A DNA stretch of 64,000 bases from Terriglobia bacterium (GTDB lineage Bacteria > Acidobacteriota > Terriglobia > Acidiferrales > UBA7541). Shown here in pieces: positions 17,669 to 26,271 of this stretch (position 1 is its first letter; each line of letters begins with the position of its first letter). The stretch lies in assembly GCA_023512135.1 (NCBI GenBank), contig JAIMAG010000008.1, forward strand, positions 43,395 through 107,394, in the 5' to 3' direction. The notes below the pieces were generated by a model. The model saw only the letters and a list, made by a program, of their open reading frames with translations, made no database searches and had not been told where the DNA came from. The translations under genes and the position numbers were made by a program.

Positions 17669-18862
17669 GTGGTGACGTTGCTGCGCTGGACAATCCTGAT
17701 CGCCGCCTTGGCCCCGCTGGTGTATTACATCCTGGTGCTGCTGGCGGCGCGTCGCTTCGCGCGTGACCAGCACACGGCCCGAAGTGCCGACCCCTTCACC
17801 CCGCCCATCAGCGTGCTGAAGCCCATTCGCGGCTTGGACCGCAACGCCCGCGAAAATTTTGCCAGCTTCTTTCGCCTCGACTATCCGGTTTACGAGATCC
17901 TGTTCTGCGCCAGTGACCCTGATGACCCGGCCGTGCCCGTTGTCGAGCAGGTGATGCGCGAGTTCCCGCACGTGCCCGTTCGCCTGCTGATCGGTGCCGA
18001 ACCGCTCGGGGTGAACGACCGCATCAACAAGCTCTGCCGGCTGGCACGCGAAGCCCGCTACGACCTGCTGGTGATTACCGATAGCGATGTGCGCGTCGAG
18101 CCGGAATTTCTCCGCGCCTTCGCTGCCGCTTTCCGCGACCCTCGCACCGGCGCCGCCATGATGCTGTTCCGCAGCGATGTGGATGGTTCGCTCGTCTCCC
18201 GCCTCGACTGTCTCGGCGTCGGCAACGACTTCTGGTCCTCGGCGCTGGTGGCCATCTGGCTGGAGGGCGGTGCCCGGTTCATCCACGGGGCGGCCATGGC
18301 GACCCGGCGCGAGCGCCTGGCGGAAATCGGGGGGTTCGAAGCCATGGTGCATCACCAGCTCGATGATTTTCTGCTCGGCCACCGCATGGCGCGTGCCGGC
18401 CACCACGTTGCGCTCGTCCCGCCTGCGTTTTGGATGGTGTATGCCTCCGCCGGCTGGCGCGAATACCTGCGTCACGAGCTGATGCGGTATGTGCGCTTCC
18501 GCCACGTGCGTCCGGCTGGCTATGCCGGCATGCTGTTCACCTATGGACTGCCCTGGTCGCTCGCCGCCGTGGCTGCCGCTCCTTCGGCATCGGTCGGACT
18601 GGCGTATCTGGTTGCTTATCTGCTGTTGCGCTATGTTTCGGTTTGGGTGGTCGGTGTCGGCGTGCTGGACGACCCGGCTGTGCGCCGCTCCTGGTGGCTG
18701 GCGCCGCTGCGGGACGCCGTTGCTTTCCCGATCTGGCTGGCCGGCTTTGCCAGCCAGCGCTTCCGCTGGCGCGGACAGGAATTTCGCGTGGAAAAGGGAG
18801 GTCGCCTGGTGCCCGTCGTGCCATCGGCCCGTGCAGTTGACGAGCGGGCCTCGCGTCGGTAA
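17669..18862 (+). CDS. GT21 glycosyltransferase, ceramide glucosyltransferase/HpnI-like
   Basis: A membrane-bound GT-A glycosyltransferase of 397 residues. It has an N-terminal anchor, the family opening ISVLKPIRGLDRNARENFASFF, the donor and metal site ITDSDVRVEP near residue 135, the acceptor-side HQLDDFLLGHRM and several C-terminal helices. Members include ceramide glucosyltransferase and HpnI, which adds GlcNAc to bacteriohopanetetrol. I cannot tell which lipid is used here. It probably starts at a GTG. It follows the SMR pair, so lipid glycosylation coupled to flipping is plausible. A second member is at 24316-25506. Confidence 0.85.
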   Translation: MVTLLRWTILIAALAPLVYYILVLLAARRFARDQHTARSADPFTPPISVLKPIRGLDRNARENFASFFRLDYPVYEILFCASDPDDPAVPVVEQVMREFPHVPVRLLIGAEPLGVNDRINKLCRLAREARYDLLVITDSDVRVEPEFLRAFAAAFRDPRTGAAMMLFRSDVDGSLVSRLDCLGVGNDFWSSALVAIWLEGGARFIHGAAMATRRERLAEIGGFEAMVHHQLDDFLLGHRMARAGHHVALVPPAFWMVYASAGWREYLRHELMRYVRFRHVRPAGYAGMLFTYGLPWSLAAVAAAPSASVGLAYLVAYLLLRYVSVWVVGVGVLDDPAVRRSWWLAPLRDAVAFPIWLAGFASQRFRWRGQEFRVEKGGRLVPVVPSARAVDERASRR

Positions 18863-18910
18863 ATTGATTGCGCGGGTCGGTTCGGCGACCCGCATTTGTT
18901 TCCCGCCGGC

Positions 18911-18985
18911 TGGGAGGTCGTCCAATCGGTAGGACATCAGACTCTGGATCTGAGTATCCTGGTTCGAGTCCAGGCCTCCCAGCCA
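18911..18985 (+). tRNA. tRNA-Gln (anticodon CTG)
   Basis: A complete cloverleaf folds here. The 7-bp acceptor stem pairs TGGGAGG with CCTCCCA, starting with the U1-A72 pair usual for glutamine tRNA. The D stem is GTCC/GGAC, the anticodon stem is TCAGA/TCTGA around CTCTGGA, and the T arm is CCTGG-TTCGAGT-CCAGG. The anticodon CTG at 18944-18946 reads CAG. The CCA end is encoded (18983-18985). No other RNA gene is adjacent. Confidence 0.97.
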
Positions 18986-19071
18986 AGCCCGCTCTCAGTG
19001 GCTGAACCTTTCCTCGACACTGCCGGGCGGGCTCGGTGGTGCCGGCCGCAGGATCTTTCCTCGCGCGGGTT

Positions 19072-20088
19072 TCAATCGTTCAGGGTCGGTTCCAGCACGG
19101 CGATGGCGAAGTGCGCCAGTTGTGCGGCACCTTCGTCCAACTGCAGCCATCGCACCGTGCAGTTCCGTTTCAGGTAGTCGCCGAGTTTCGATTCCGTGAT
19201 GCCGAGTTGTTCGGCCATCCGCGTGCGCACGTCTTTGCCGCGGCGCGCCTGCCGTGCGCTGCGTCCGCTGCGCAACCAGTATTCGATGCCTGCGCGCAGG
19301 CTGTCACAGGCTTCCACGTAGTAGTGAGTGGCCTGGTCGGCGTCGGAGATCAGCAGCACGCCGGGCCCGACGGGTGCTTGGTCGGCTGTCTCCAGCGTGA
19401 GCGGCATCGCCGCGCCGGCCAGAAACTGCCGCAGCTTCGATTCGAGCCGGGCCAGCCGGGAAGCCAGTGCCGGCTCGCCCGTGCGTGCCTGATAGCGCCG
19501 TTCCAGTTTTGACCCAGCCGGTTCCCCGGCCGCAGCCGGTGGAAACATCGGACGCGGGTGAGCGGTCGCCGTCAGCGTTGTGGCTGGAGCCGGTTCACCG
19601 GTCGCTGCTCCGCGCGCGGCTTCGCGTTTTTTGCGATGCCTTCGTCCGCCGCGCCGGCCCCGTCGACGTTTCTTCCGTGCAGGCGCTTCGGAAGGTTCTG
19701 CTTCTCTCGTTTCCAGCGAGGGCAACTCCTCTGCGGGCGCGGTTTCGGCAGCTCCCGCAACGGGTTGCGCGGCGGTTCCGTGGACCGCTTCTTCTGCTGC
19801 CTCCAAGGCGAACGCCCGGCCGGTCTCGACTCCAGTTCCGTTGCCTGCCAGCCGTTCCAGTGCCGCTTGTGCCTTTTGTTTCCAGTCCGAGCGCCGGAAC
19901 CGTTCGGCGGCGATGGCGTACCATCGCGCTGCCTCGTCGCGGTCGCCGGCCGCTTCTTTCAGAGCGCCCAGCTCGTAGGCCACCATCGCATCGTGAAATT
20001 TTTCGTACAGCGAAGTGAGCTGTCCGAGCGGGTCTTTGCCCGCTTTGGCTCGGCGAATCCGCGCTTGAATCTGTCGCCAGTCTGCCAT
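19072..20088 (-). CDS. Hypothetical protein with basic linker (338 residues)
   Basis: I do not recognise the family. From the ATG at 20088 the protein begins MADWRQIQARIRRAKAG, a helical head with a TPR-like stretch (AYELGALKEAAGDRDEAARWY). The middle, about residues 115-190, is low complexity: first acidic and Ala-rich, then a block of Arg and Lys (RKKRRRGRRGGRRHRKKR). The last 130 residues look folded, with the segment RTRMAEQLGITESKLGDYLKR resembling a helix-turn-helix. The basic block could bind nucleic acid, as in acidobacterial RNA-binding proteins, but that is a guess. The frame is open further upstream, without conserved sequence. Confidence 0.7.
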   Translation of the reverse strand: MADWRQIQARIRRAKAGKDPLGQLTSLYEKFHDAMVAYELGALKEAAGDRDEAARWYAIAAERFRRSDWKQKAQAALERLAGNGTGVETGRAFALEAAEEAVHGTAAQPVAGAAETAPAEELPSLETREAEPSEAPARKKRRRGRRGGRRHRKKREAARGAATGEPAPATTLTATAHPRPMFPPAAAGEPAGSKLERRYQARTGEPALASRLARLESKLRQFLAGAAMPLTLETADQAPVGPGVLLISDADQATHYYVEACDSLRAGIEYWLRSGRSARQARRGKDVRTRMAEQLGITESKLGDYLKRNCTVRWLQLDEGAAQLAHFAIAVLEPTLND

Positions 20089-20168
20089 CTGTATGCATTC
20101 TAGCAGCCCATTTCGCCCGCGGCCAGTTTCCTGCCGTTCTCTGTTTGCGCACGCGATAGAATCGTGCC

Positions 20169-21317
20169 ATGGACACGGCAGAGCAGACTGCTTGGATTGT
20201 CTGTCGGGCACGCGCGCTCGGCTTCGACCTTTGCGGAGTGTGTAGCGTCGAAACCTATCGTGCCGAGGCGGCAGCGCTGGAGCAATGGCTCGCCCGCGGC
20301 TTTGCCGGCCAGATGCATTACCTGCAGGACCCGCGCCGGCGCGACCCCGAACGCGTCCTGCCGGGCGCGCGCAGCATCATCGTCTGTGCGCTGAACTACA
20401 ACACCGATCGCCCGTATTCGACGGAAGTGCTGCCGGAAGAAGAAGTCCCGCGCGGCTGGATTTCCCGCTACGCCTGGGGCGAAGATTACCACCACGTGCT
20501 CGGCCGGCGCCTGCAAGCCTTACTCGAATCCATGCAGGCCCATCTGCCCGTGCCGTTTGCGGCCCGCTGGTATGTGGATACCGGCCCCATCGTGGAACGA
20601 ATCGCTGCCCGCTGCGCCGGTCTCGGCTGGCTGGCGAAAAACACCTGTTTGATTCACGAGCAGCTCGGCTCCTGGCTCTTCCTCGGAGTCCTCCTGACCA
20701 CGCTGGAGCTCGCCTCCACGCTGCCTGCCGATGGGCCACCGCCCGACCAGTGTGGCCAGTGTACATTGTGTATCGAAGCCTGTCCCACTGCAGCGCTCAT
20801 TGCCCCGTATCTGCTCGATCCGCGACGCTGCATTTCGTATCTGACCATTGAACTTCGCGGAGAAATTCCTGAAGAGTTTCGCGCCGCCCTAGGACGCCAC
20901 GTCTTCGGCTGCGACATCTGTCAGGACGTCTGTCCCTGGAATCGCAAGGCTCCGGTGACCTCTCTAGCCGAGTTCGCTCCGCGTGAGCTGCCGGCAGCCG
21001 ACGGCAACGAAGCACGGTCGCTGTTCTCGCCGGAGCTGGAATGGCTGCTGGGTTTGACCGAAGCGGAGTTTCGTGCGCTGTTTCGCCGCAGTGCTGTTCG
21101 TCGTGCGCGCTGGCAGGGGTTGGTGCGGAATGCCTGCGTGGCACTGGGGAACTGGCTGGCGCGTCGCCGGGCCCGCTCCGGGGTCGGCCTGTCAGAAAAC
21201 GATGCGGTCATGCATCGCGTCGTAGCTTTGCTCGAACGCCTGGCGGAAAGCGAGGATCCGGTGATTGCCGGGCATGCCCGCCACGCGTTGCGACTGCACC
21301 AGCAGCCGGATCGCTGA
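20169..21317 (+). CDS. queG: Epoxyqueuosine reductase QueG
   Basis: QueG carries out the last step of queuosine synthesis in tRNA, reducing epoxyqueuosine with cobalamin and two [4Fe-4S] clusters. The 382-residue protein has the N-terminal cobalamin-binding part with ARSIIVCALNYN and SRYAWGEDYHHVL, WYVDTGPIVERIAA and GWLAKNTCLI, then the first cluster motif CGQCTLCIEACPT and the second CDICQDVCPWN. A short HEAT-like tail follows. Length and motif order are those of the family. It is divergent from the hypothetical gene at 19072, with no other queuosine genes in the window. Confidence 0.95.
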   Translation: MDTAEQTAWIVCRARALGFDLCGVCSVETYRAEAAALEQWLARGFAGQMHYLQDPRRRDPERVLPGARSIIVCALNYNTDRPYSTEVLPEEEVPRGWISRYAWGEDYHHVLGRRLQALLESMQAHLPVPFAARWYVDTGPIVERIAARCAGLGWLAKNTCLIHEQLGSWLFLGVLLTTLELASTLPADGPPPDQCGQCTLCIEACPTAALIAPYLLDPRRCISYLTIELRGEIPEEFRAALGRHVFGCDICQDVCPWNRKAPVTSLAEFAPRELPAADGNEARSLFSPELEWLLGLTEAEFRALFRRSAVRRARWQGLVRNACVALGNWLARRRARSGVGLSENDAVMHRVVALLERLAESEDPVIAGHARHALRLHQQPDR

Positions 21318-21373
21318 AATCGGTGCGCCAAGAACGTTCCCGGCCGACGTCGGGCTTTTCTTCCCGGGACGGA

Positions 21374-21402
21374 TTGACAATGTTCCAGAGAATTGCATAG
21401 GC
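21374..21402 (+). promoter_or_regulatory. Candidate promoter for the di-heme peroxidase gene
   Basis: A perfect -35 (TTGACA, 21374-21379) is followed 16-17 bases later by a weak -10 near 21396-21402, preceded by TG. Transcription would start near 21409, giving a leader of about 20 bases. Confidence 0.4.
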
Positions 21403-21429
21403 TGACAGAGATTGTTGCTGGGGGGCCAC

Positions 21430-22500
21430 ATGATGCCGATGACTCGCGCGGCTGCAAAGTTCGTTTCGCTGCTGCTGGTGTTGCTCGCATTTTCTGTAGC
21501 CTGCAGACGTGAATCCACCCGCGAGCCCGAGGAGCCCGTGCAGTGGCCCGAAGTGCCCGGCTACGCCGCGATGCCGATTCCGGCCGACAATCCGATGACG
21601 CGCGCCAAAGTCGAGCTGGGCCGTCAGCTTTACTACGACGCGCGGCTGTCCGGCGACGGCTCTCGTTCCTGCTATTCCTGTCACCTGCAGGAGTACGGGC
21701 TCACCGATGGCCTTCCGAAAGCCGTAGGCGCTTACAACGTTGCCTTGCCGCGCCGCAGCCCCACGCTGTGGAACATCGGCTATCACACCGAGTTCTACTG
21801 GGACGGCCGCAGCGGCTCGCTCGAAGCGCAGGCCAAGGCTGCCTGGACTGGCGGCAACATGGGCGTCTCCGGCCGCGATGGTCGCCCAAGCACGGAAGAC
21901 ATCTGCCGCAACCTGATGGCGATCCCGGGCTATGCGCGCCAGTTCCGCGCAGTTTTCCCCGGGGTGGGCTGCACGGCTGACACGGTCGTGCAGGCGATTG
22001 CCGCTTTTGAGCGCACCATCGTCATTCCTGCCGACTCCCCCTGGATTCGTTTCCGTCAAGGCGACACCTCCGCGTTGAGCGAGGAAGCCCGCCGCGGCTG
22101 GGAGATTTTCAGCGGCAAGGCCCGCTGCACGAATTGCCACGATGGTGTGCTGCTCACCGACCTGCAATATCACAACATCGGCATCGGCTGGGACCCGCGC
22201 AAAAAGGAGATGACCGACAAAGGCCGCTTTGCCGTTACCGGTCAGGAACGCGATATCGGCGCATTCAAAACCCCCACGCTGATTGACGTTGCTCGCCGCA
22301 CGCACTTCTTCCATGACGGCAGCGTGGATTCGCTCGAAAAAGCCGTGGATCTGATGCTCGCCGGCGGCATTCCCAATCCATATCTGGACACCGCGAATCT
22401 CCAGCCGGTGAAGCTCACCCCGCAGGAGCGCAGCGACCTGCTGGCGTTTCTGCGCGCGTTGAACGTGGAATATTCCATCCAGCCGCCCGCGCTGCCCTAG
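21430..22500 (+). CDS. Di-heme cytochrome c peroxidase (MauG/CcpA family), predicted lipoprotein
   Basis: A periplasmic di-heme protein that would reduce hydrogen peroxide with electrons from small cytochromes. Two c-type heme motifs are present: CYSCH early and CTNCH in the second half, with a later Met-rich region for axial ligation. The N-terminus has a hydrophobic stretch ending FSVACR, suggesting a lipidated cysteine. I place the start at ATG 21430, five bases after a run of seven G, instead of the TTG at 21412. At 356 residues it is a normal family size. Superoxide dismutase follows on the same strand with its own promoter, a sensible oxidative-stress pair. Confidence 0.93.
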   Translation: MMPMTRAAAKFVSLLLVLLAFSVACRRESTREPEEPVQWPEVPGYAAMPIPADNPMTRAKVELGRQLYYDARLSGDGSRSCYSCHLQEYGLTDGLPKAVGAYNVALPRRSPTLWNIGYHTEFYWDGRSGSLEAQAKAAWTGGNMGVSGRDGRPSTEDICRNLMAIPGYARQFRAVFPGVGCTADTVVQAIAAFERTIVIPADSPWIRFRQGDTSALSEEARRGWEIFSGKARCTNCHDGVLLTDLQYHNIGIGWDPRKKEMTDKGRFAVTGQERDIGAFKTPTLIDVARRTHFFHDGSVDSLEKAVDLMLAGGIPNPYLDTANLQPVKLTPQERSDLLAFLRALNVEYSIQPPALP

Positions 22501-22516
22501 CGCGACGCCGGGCGAG

Positions 22517-22546
22517 TTGAGACGCTGCCGGCCTCAGCGGTATACT
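22517..22546 (+). promoter_or_regulatory. Sigma-70-type promoter for superoxide dismutase
   Basis: TTGAGA (22517-22522) and TATACT (22541-22546) are 18 bases apart, a good match to the housekeeping consensus. The transcript would start near 22553, about 73 bases before the GTG start. Confidence 0.65.
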
Positions 22547-22625
22547 GTCGCGTTCCAATCAGTGGCGCAGACAACAGCCGTTCCGGCTGTTCCCGCCAAC
22601 TCTACGTTTGCAGCAGGAGGTCTTC

Positions 22626-23237
22626 GTGGCACACGAACTTCCCCCACTCCCCTATCCGTTCGACGCCCTGGAGCCCTACATTGACGCTCGAACCATGGAA
22701 ATTCATCACGGCAAACACCATGCCACCTACGTCAACAACCTGAACAAGGCCCTCGAGGCCCATCCCGATCTCCAGCGCCTGCCGCTCGAGCAGCTCCTTG
22801 CCGACCTGAACCGCGTGCCGGAATCGATCCGCACGGCTGTGCGCAACAACGGTGGCGGGCACTGGAATCATAGTCTGTTCTGGCAAATCATGAAGAAGGG
22901 CGGCGGTGGCGAGCCCCGGGGCGATCTGGCGGACGCTATCCAGCGAACCTTCGGTTCGTTTGCCGAGTTCAAATCGAAATTTTCCGCTGCGGCCCTGAAT
23001 CGCTTCGGCTCTGGCTGGGCTTGGTTGTTCCTGAAGGATGGCAAGCTCGTTGTGGATTCCACGCCGAATCAGGACAACCCGATTATGGAAGGCGGCCAGC
23101 CGATTATGGGCCTCGACGTCTGGGAGCATGCCTACTACCTGAAGTATCAGAACCGCCGCGCGGACTACATCGAAGCGTGGTGGAACGTGGTGAACTGGGA
23201 CGCCATCGCGGAACAGTACGCCCGCGTGCGGCGCTGA
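22626..23237 (+). CDS. sodA: Superoxide dismutase (Fe/Mn family)
   Basis: Converts superoxide to oxygen and hydrogen peroxide. The 203-residue product has the family's metal-binding context: [24 protein letters not shown], and [18 protein letters not shown] near the end, supplying the His-His-Asp-His ligands. A strong AGGAGG at 22614-22619 sits six bases before GTG 22626, which decides the start; the frame opens earlier, but the ribosome site would then lie inside the gene. The metal, Mn or Fe, cannot be settled by eye. There is no signal peptide, so it is cytoplasmic. Confidence 0.95.
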   Translation: MAHELPPLPYPFDALEPYIDARTMEIHHGKHHATYVNNLNKALEAHPDLQRLPLEQLLADLNRVPESIRTAVRNNGGGHWNHSLFWQIMKKGGGGEPRGDLADAIQRTFGSFAEFKSKFSAAALNRFGSGWAWLFLKDGKLVVDSTPNQDNPIMEGGQPIMGLDVWEHAYYLKYQNRRADYIEAWWNVVNWDAIAEQYARVRR

Positions 23238-23472
23238 GCCGGGCTTGTTTTCGTACCGTTTGGTTCAGAATCGGACATTCGTCTGCTCGGTTGAGAATCC
23301 CAGTTTTGCAGGCTGCTCCAGCGGCCGGGCCTCTCGGAGCTCTGCAGTCCGCATCTTGGGGCGTTCGACGGTCAAGCCTTCGCTTCTCCTGCAGGCCGGG
23401 CGTGTGCACTGTCGCCCCCTCGACCTGATTTGTTGACGACCGTTTTCACTGCCCGGTCCGTCCAAGTCAGGG

Positions 23473-23500
23473 TTTACGGCATCCGTCGACGTGGTATCAT
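23473..23500 (+). promoter_or_regulatory. Candidate promoter for the PuuD-like gene
   Basis: TTTACG (23473-23478) and TATCAT (23495-23500) lie 16 bases apart, and the -10 is extended by TGG. The leader would be about 20 bases, containing GGGGAGG before the ATG. The rest of 23238-23472 shows no gene or clear element. Confidence 0.5.
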
Positions 23501-23526
23501 GACGGCTGCCTATTGGGGAGGTGCCT

Positions 23527-24309
23527 ATGCCCGTTGCCGATGCGTTCGCCTACCTGCTGTTGTCCCAGGTTCGTTTCTACTTTCCGGCAGACGCCACCAG
23601 CCATGAACAGATCGTGCTGCGCTGGATTCACTTCGTCGCCGGCATCACCTGGCTCGGTCTGCTCTACTACTTCAATTTTGTCTCCATGCCGGTCATGAAA
23701 GGACTGGAGAGCGACTTCCGCAATCGCGTCTTTGCCGCGTTCATGCCCCGGCTGATGTGGTTTTTCCGTTGGGCCGGTGTCGTCACCGTGCTTGCGGGCC
23801 TGCGCTATTACATGATCACCTTGAAACTCTCCGCAACGAATGCCGGCGAGCCAAGCCTGCTGTGGCGCTGGCTGGGCTGGTGGTTTTTGCTGTGGCTGCT
23901 GGCCTATGCCATCATCCATTTCCTGTTGCAGCCAGCCGAAGGCGCACTGAACAACGGCTGGGTGCTGGCGCTGCTGATCGGATTCATCGTTGTAGCCACT
24001 TCCTGGTTGGTGCTTTCCCTGCTCGCTCATCCGATGGCCAGCAACGCGATGCTTTCGATCGGCGTCGGCGGCGGACTGGGACTGATCATGCTGCTGAACG
24101 TGTGGGGCATCATCTGGCGGGCGCAGAAGCGACTCATCCAGTGGACCGATGCCGCCGTTCGCGAGGGGAAATTGATGCCGCCGGAAGCGCCTCGGCTGGC
24201 CCGCCGCGTCTATCTGGCCAGCAAGGTTAATTTTTGGCTGTCGTTCCCCATGCTGTTTTTCATGGGTGCGGCCGACCACTACCCGTTCCTGTCTTCGATT
24301 TTCGATTGA
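23527..24309 (+). CDS. PuuD-type urate hydroxylase N-terminal membrane domain protein
   Basis: A membrane protein of 260 residues with about seven helices. It has the features of the N-terminal domain of PuuD: EQIVLRWIHFVAGITWLGLLYYFNFV and PRLMWFFRWAGVVTVLAGL, with His and Trp residues suited to heme binding. Full PuuD proteins add a C-terminal cytochrome c domain; this one ends after the membrane part. GGGGAGG at 23515-23521 lies five bases before ATG 23527, which decides this start over the GTG at 23521. No purine-degradation genes are nearby, so urate oxidation is not shown; a redox role in the membrane is safer. Confidence 0.75.
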   Translation: MPVADAFAYLLLSQVRFYFPADATSHEQIVLRWIHFVAGITWLGLLYYFNFVSMPVMKGLESDFRNRVFAAFMPRLMWFFRWAGVVTVLAGLRYYMITLKLSATNAGEPSLLWRWLGWWFLLWLLAYAIIHFLLQPAEGALNNGWVLALLIGFIVVATSWLVLSLLAHPMASNAMLSIGVGGGLGLIMLLNVWGIIWRAQKRLIQWTDAAVREGKLMPPEAPRLARRVYLASKVNFWLSFPMLFFMGAADHYPFLSSIFD

Positions 24310-24315
24310 GCCGAT

Positions 24316-25506
24316 TCAGCGGGCCACGATGCGCGTCTGGTTTGGCGAGATGATCTCGTAGGTGTACCCCCGCCAGCGAATCCGCCGGCTGGCGGCTGCC
24401 CCGAGCAGGTTCCAGGTGTACAGCAGCGGCACCACCGGCGCGAGAAAGGTCCAGACCCATCCCTGCTGCAGCAGTTGGGGTTGTTCGCTGCGGAGTGCCT
24501 CGGCCACCGCCAGCAGCCGCACCAACCCGCGGAGCGCGCTCAGCAACAGCACGAGCAGCACCAGCAGCGCGATGTGCAGTGCCGTCCCGCCCTGTACCGC
24601 GCGCGCCACCAGTACCCACAACCCCAGCAGCACGGTTGCCGTATAGCAGCCATGCAGCAGCAGGGCTCGGAACCACAGACCGGGCGCATAGACTCGTGTC
24701 AGCACCACTTGCCGGCGGGTGAACTCCAGCAGCGACGGCAGCGTGAACTGCGCCGCCGACGGCACCAGACACTGAGGCAGGAAAACAATCGGCAGTCTGG
24801 CCGCACGCAGCGCGCGGGTCAGGGCCCAGTCGTCACTTGCCGCACCACGCCAGAACTCCAGCACTCGCGCACGCTCGAACACCTCGCGGCGCAGCGCGGT
24901 GCCACCGCCCCAGCAGAAGTTCTGCTCCGGCGTGCCCAGCAGGGAAAGAATCGAGGCGTTCCAGGCCGCCCCGAGCGCGCTCCAGAATCCGCTGCCGGGC
25001 AGCAGCCAGCGAAACGTGGTCGTCGCGCCTACTTTCGGGTCTGCCAGCGGCGCCACCATCTGCGCGAGCCAGCGCCGGCCCGGCCGTCCATCGGAATCGG
25101 CAAACACCAGCACGCTGCGGTCCGGTCCGAGTTGTTCGACCGCGGCCCGCAGGTTGTTCACCTTTTCGCTGCAGCCACTCGGTTCCCCGGCCAGCACGAT
25201 TTGCACGGGCCGCTGGCTGGTCGCGGCCACCTGGCGCGCCACCGGATAGGCCGGGTCGTGCGCGCTGGCCAGTACGAGCACCAGCTCATAATCCGGATAA
25301 TCCTGTGTGGCCAGGGCCTGCAGGTTGGCTTCCAGACCGGGCTCGAGGCCTTTCAGCGGACAGACCAGCGCCACCCGCGGCGTATACAGACCGGCAGGCA
25401 TCTGAAGAGCCTGGCGCACGCGCCGCCACCAGGCAAACACCTGCCATAGTCCGTACAGCCCGAGCAGAACCTGCACGCCGGCCAGCAGGTAAAATGCAGT
25501 TTCCAT
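24316..25506 (-). CDS. GT21 glycosyltransferase, ceramide glucosyltransferase/HpnI-like (second copy)
   Basis: A second membrane GT-A enzyme of the same family as 17669-18862, 396 residues. An N-terminal helix (METAFYLLAGVQVLLGLYGL) leads into VALVCPLKGLEPGLEANLQALA, the donor site FADSDGRPG and GGGTALRREVFE. The acceptor site ASDDWALTRALR and RRQVVLTRVY (a QxxRW-like motif) come next, then four or five C-terminal helices. The two window copies are diverged, so they likely use different acceptors or sugars. Start at ATG 25506; the longer frame adds an unrelated stretch. Convergent with the PuuD-like gene, only six bases apart, with no terminator in between. Confidence 0.85.
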   Translation of the reverse strand: METAFYLLAGVQVLLGLYGLWQVFAWWRRVRQALQMPAGLYTPRVALVCPLKGLEPGLEANLQALATQDYPDYELVLVLASAHDPAYPVARQVAATSQRPVQIVLAGEPSGCSEKVNNLRAAVEQLGPDRSVLVFADSDGRPGRRWLAQMVAPLADPKVGATTTFRWLLPGSGFWSALGAAWNASILSLLGTPEQNFCWGGGTALRREVFERARVLEFWRGAASDDWALTRALRAARLPIVFLPQCLVPSAAQFTLPSLLEFTRRQVVLTRVYAPGLWFRALLLHGCYTATVLLGLWVLVARAVQGGTALHIALLVLLVLLLSALRGLVRLLAVAEALRSEQPQLLQQGWVWTFLAPVVPLLYTWNLLGAAASRRIRWRGYTYEIISPNQTRIVAR

Positions 25507-25553
25507 CCTGTGCGCAGCATAGCAGATCGAGCCCGCTGCCTCGAAGCTCCGGT

Positions 25554-26147
25554 TCAGCTTCGACGTTTCGTTTGGAACACTTCTCGCAGCGCCCGGGTGG
25601 CGAGTCGCATCAACTGGCCCCGGAACCGATTCGCCGCTGCGCGCGCCCGTTCGAGCATCGAAGGGTCCAGCAGCAGCGCACAACGGTCGGCAAACGGCCC
25701 GCCCGCCTCACTCGGGCGGCGCTCGGTGCGAGGGGCTGCTGCTCGACGTGCCGTCAGACTTTCGTAGATGGCCAGGTCGCGGCGGAACTCAAAAACATCG
25801 TTCGGATTCCAGCGATCCGTGCGCGCCAGCTCCTCCAGCAGACTTTCTCGGAAAATTTTCACGGCTTGGGCTTCGGTGAAGTCGCGATGTGCTCTGCGCT
25901 TCGGTTTGGGTAGATACCGCGGCAGCACGGCCTCCGCATGGAGCAACATGCAGAGCAGCGCTTCGCGTCGCAATGCCCCCAGCGTCTCCCGGTACTGTTC
26001 CGTGTTTGCCTTCAGCTCCGGGCGCTTTGCGGCCTCGATGTATCCTTCAGCAAAGCGCGCGACCAGGCCTTTGTGTTCCAGCGCTCCGACCAGTGTGTTC
26101 GCTGCCTGCCGGGCCAGCCGTGCCAGTTGTCTGCGGTTCAGTTCCAT
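25554..26147 (-). CDS. Hypothetical protein, 197 residues, all-helical
   Basis: I do not recognise this family. The protein is basic and predicted mostly helical, from MELNRRQLARLARQAANTL through LRREALLCMLLHAEAVLPRYL to a C-terminus rich in Arg and Lys. It has no signal peptide, membrane segment or metal motif. The start at ATG 26147 is supported by AGAGGTGA five bases upstream; an in-frame GTG two codons earlier would place that site too close. It sits between the lon terminator and the GT21 gene, on the same strand as both. Confidence 0.7.
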   Translation of the reverse strand: MELNRRQLARLARQAANTLVGALEHKGLVARFAEGYIEAAKRPELKANTEQYRETLGALRREALLCMLLHAEAVLPRYLPKPKRRAHRDFTEAQAVKIFRESLLEELARTDRWNPNDVFEFRRDLAIYESLTARRAAAPRTERRPSEAGGPFADRCALLLDPSMLERARAAANRFRGQLMRLATRALREVFQTKRRS

Positions 26148-26208
26148 GCTCACTCACCTCTACGCGAATCCGGTCGTTCGTGCAAGGGCGGGAATGCGCA
26201 CGGAAAGG

Positions 26209-26238
26209 AAAAGGCCCGGCCAATGGACCGGGCCTTTT
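26209..26238 (-). terminator. Rho-independent terminator of lon
   Basis: An 11-bp perfect stem (26209-26219 with 26228-26238) surrounds an 8-base loop. On the minus strand it ends in TTTT followed by a pyrimidine tract, 34 bases after the lon stop. A-T pairs at the stem base could allow it to work in both directions. Confidence 0.9.
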
Positions 26239-26271
26239 ATCGGAGTGTTCTGACCAGGCAGCACCCGTCTT

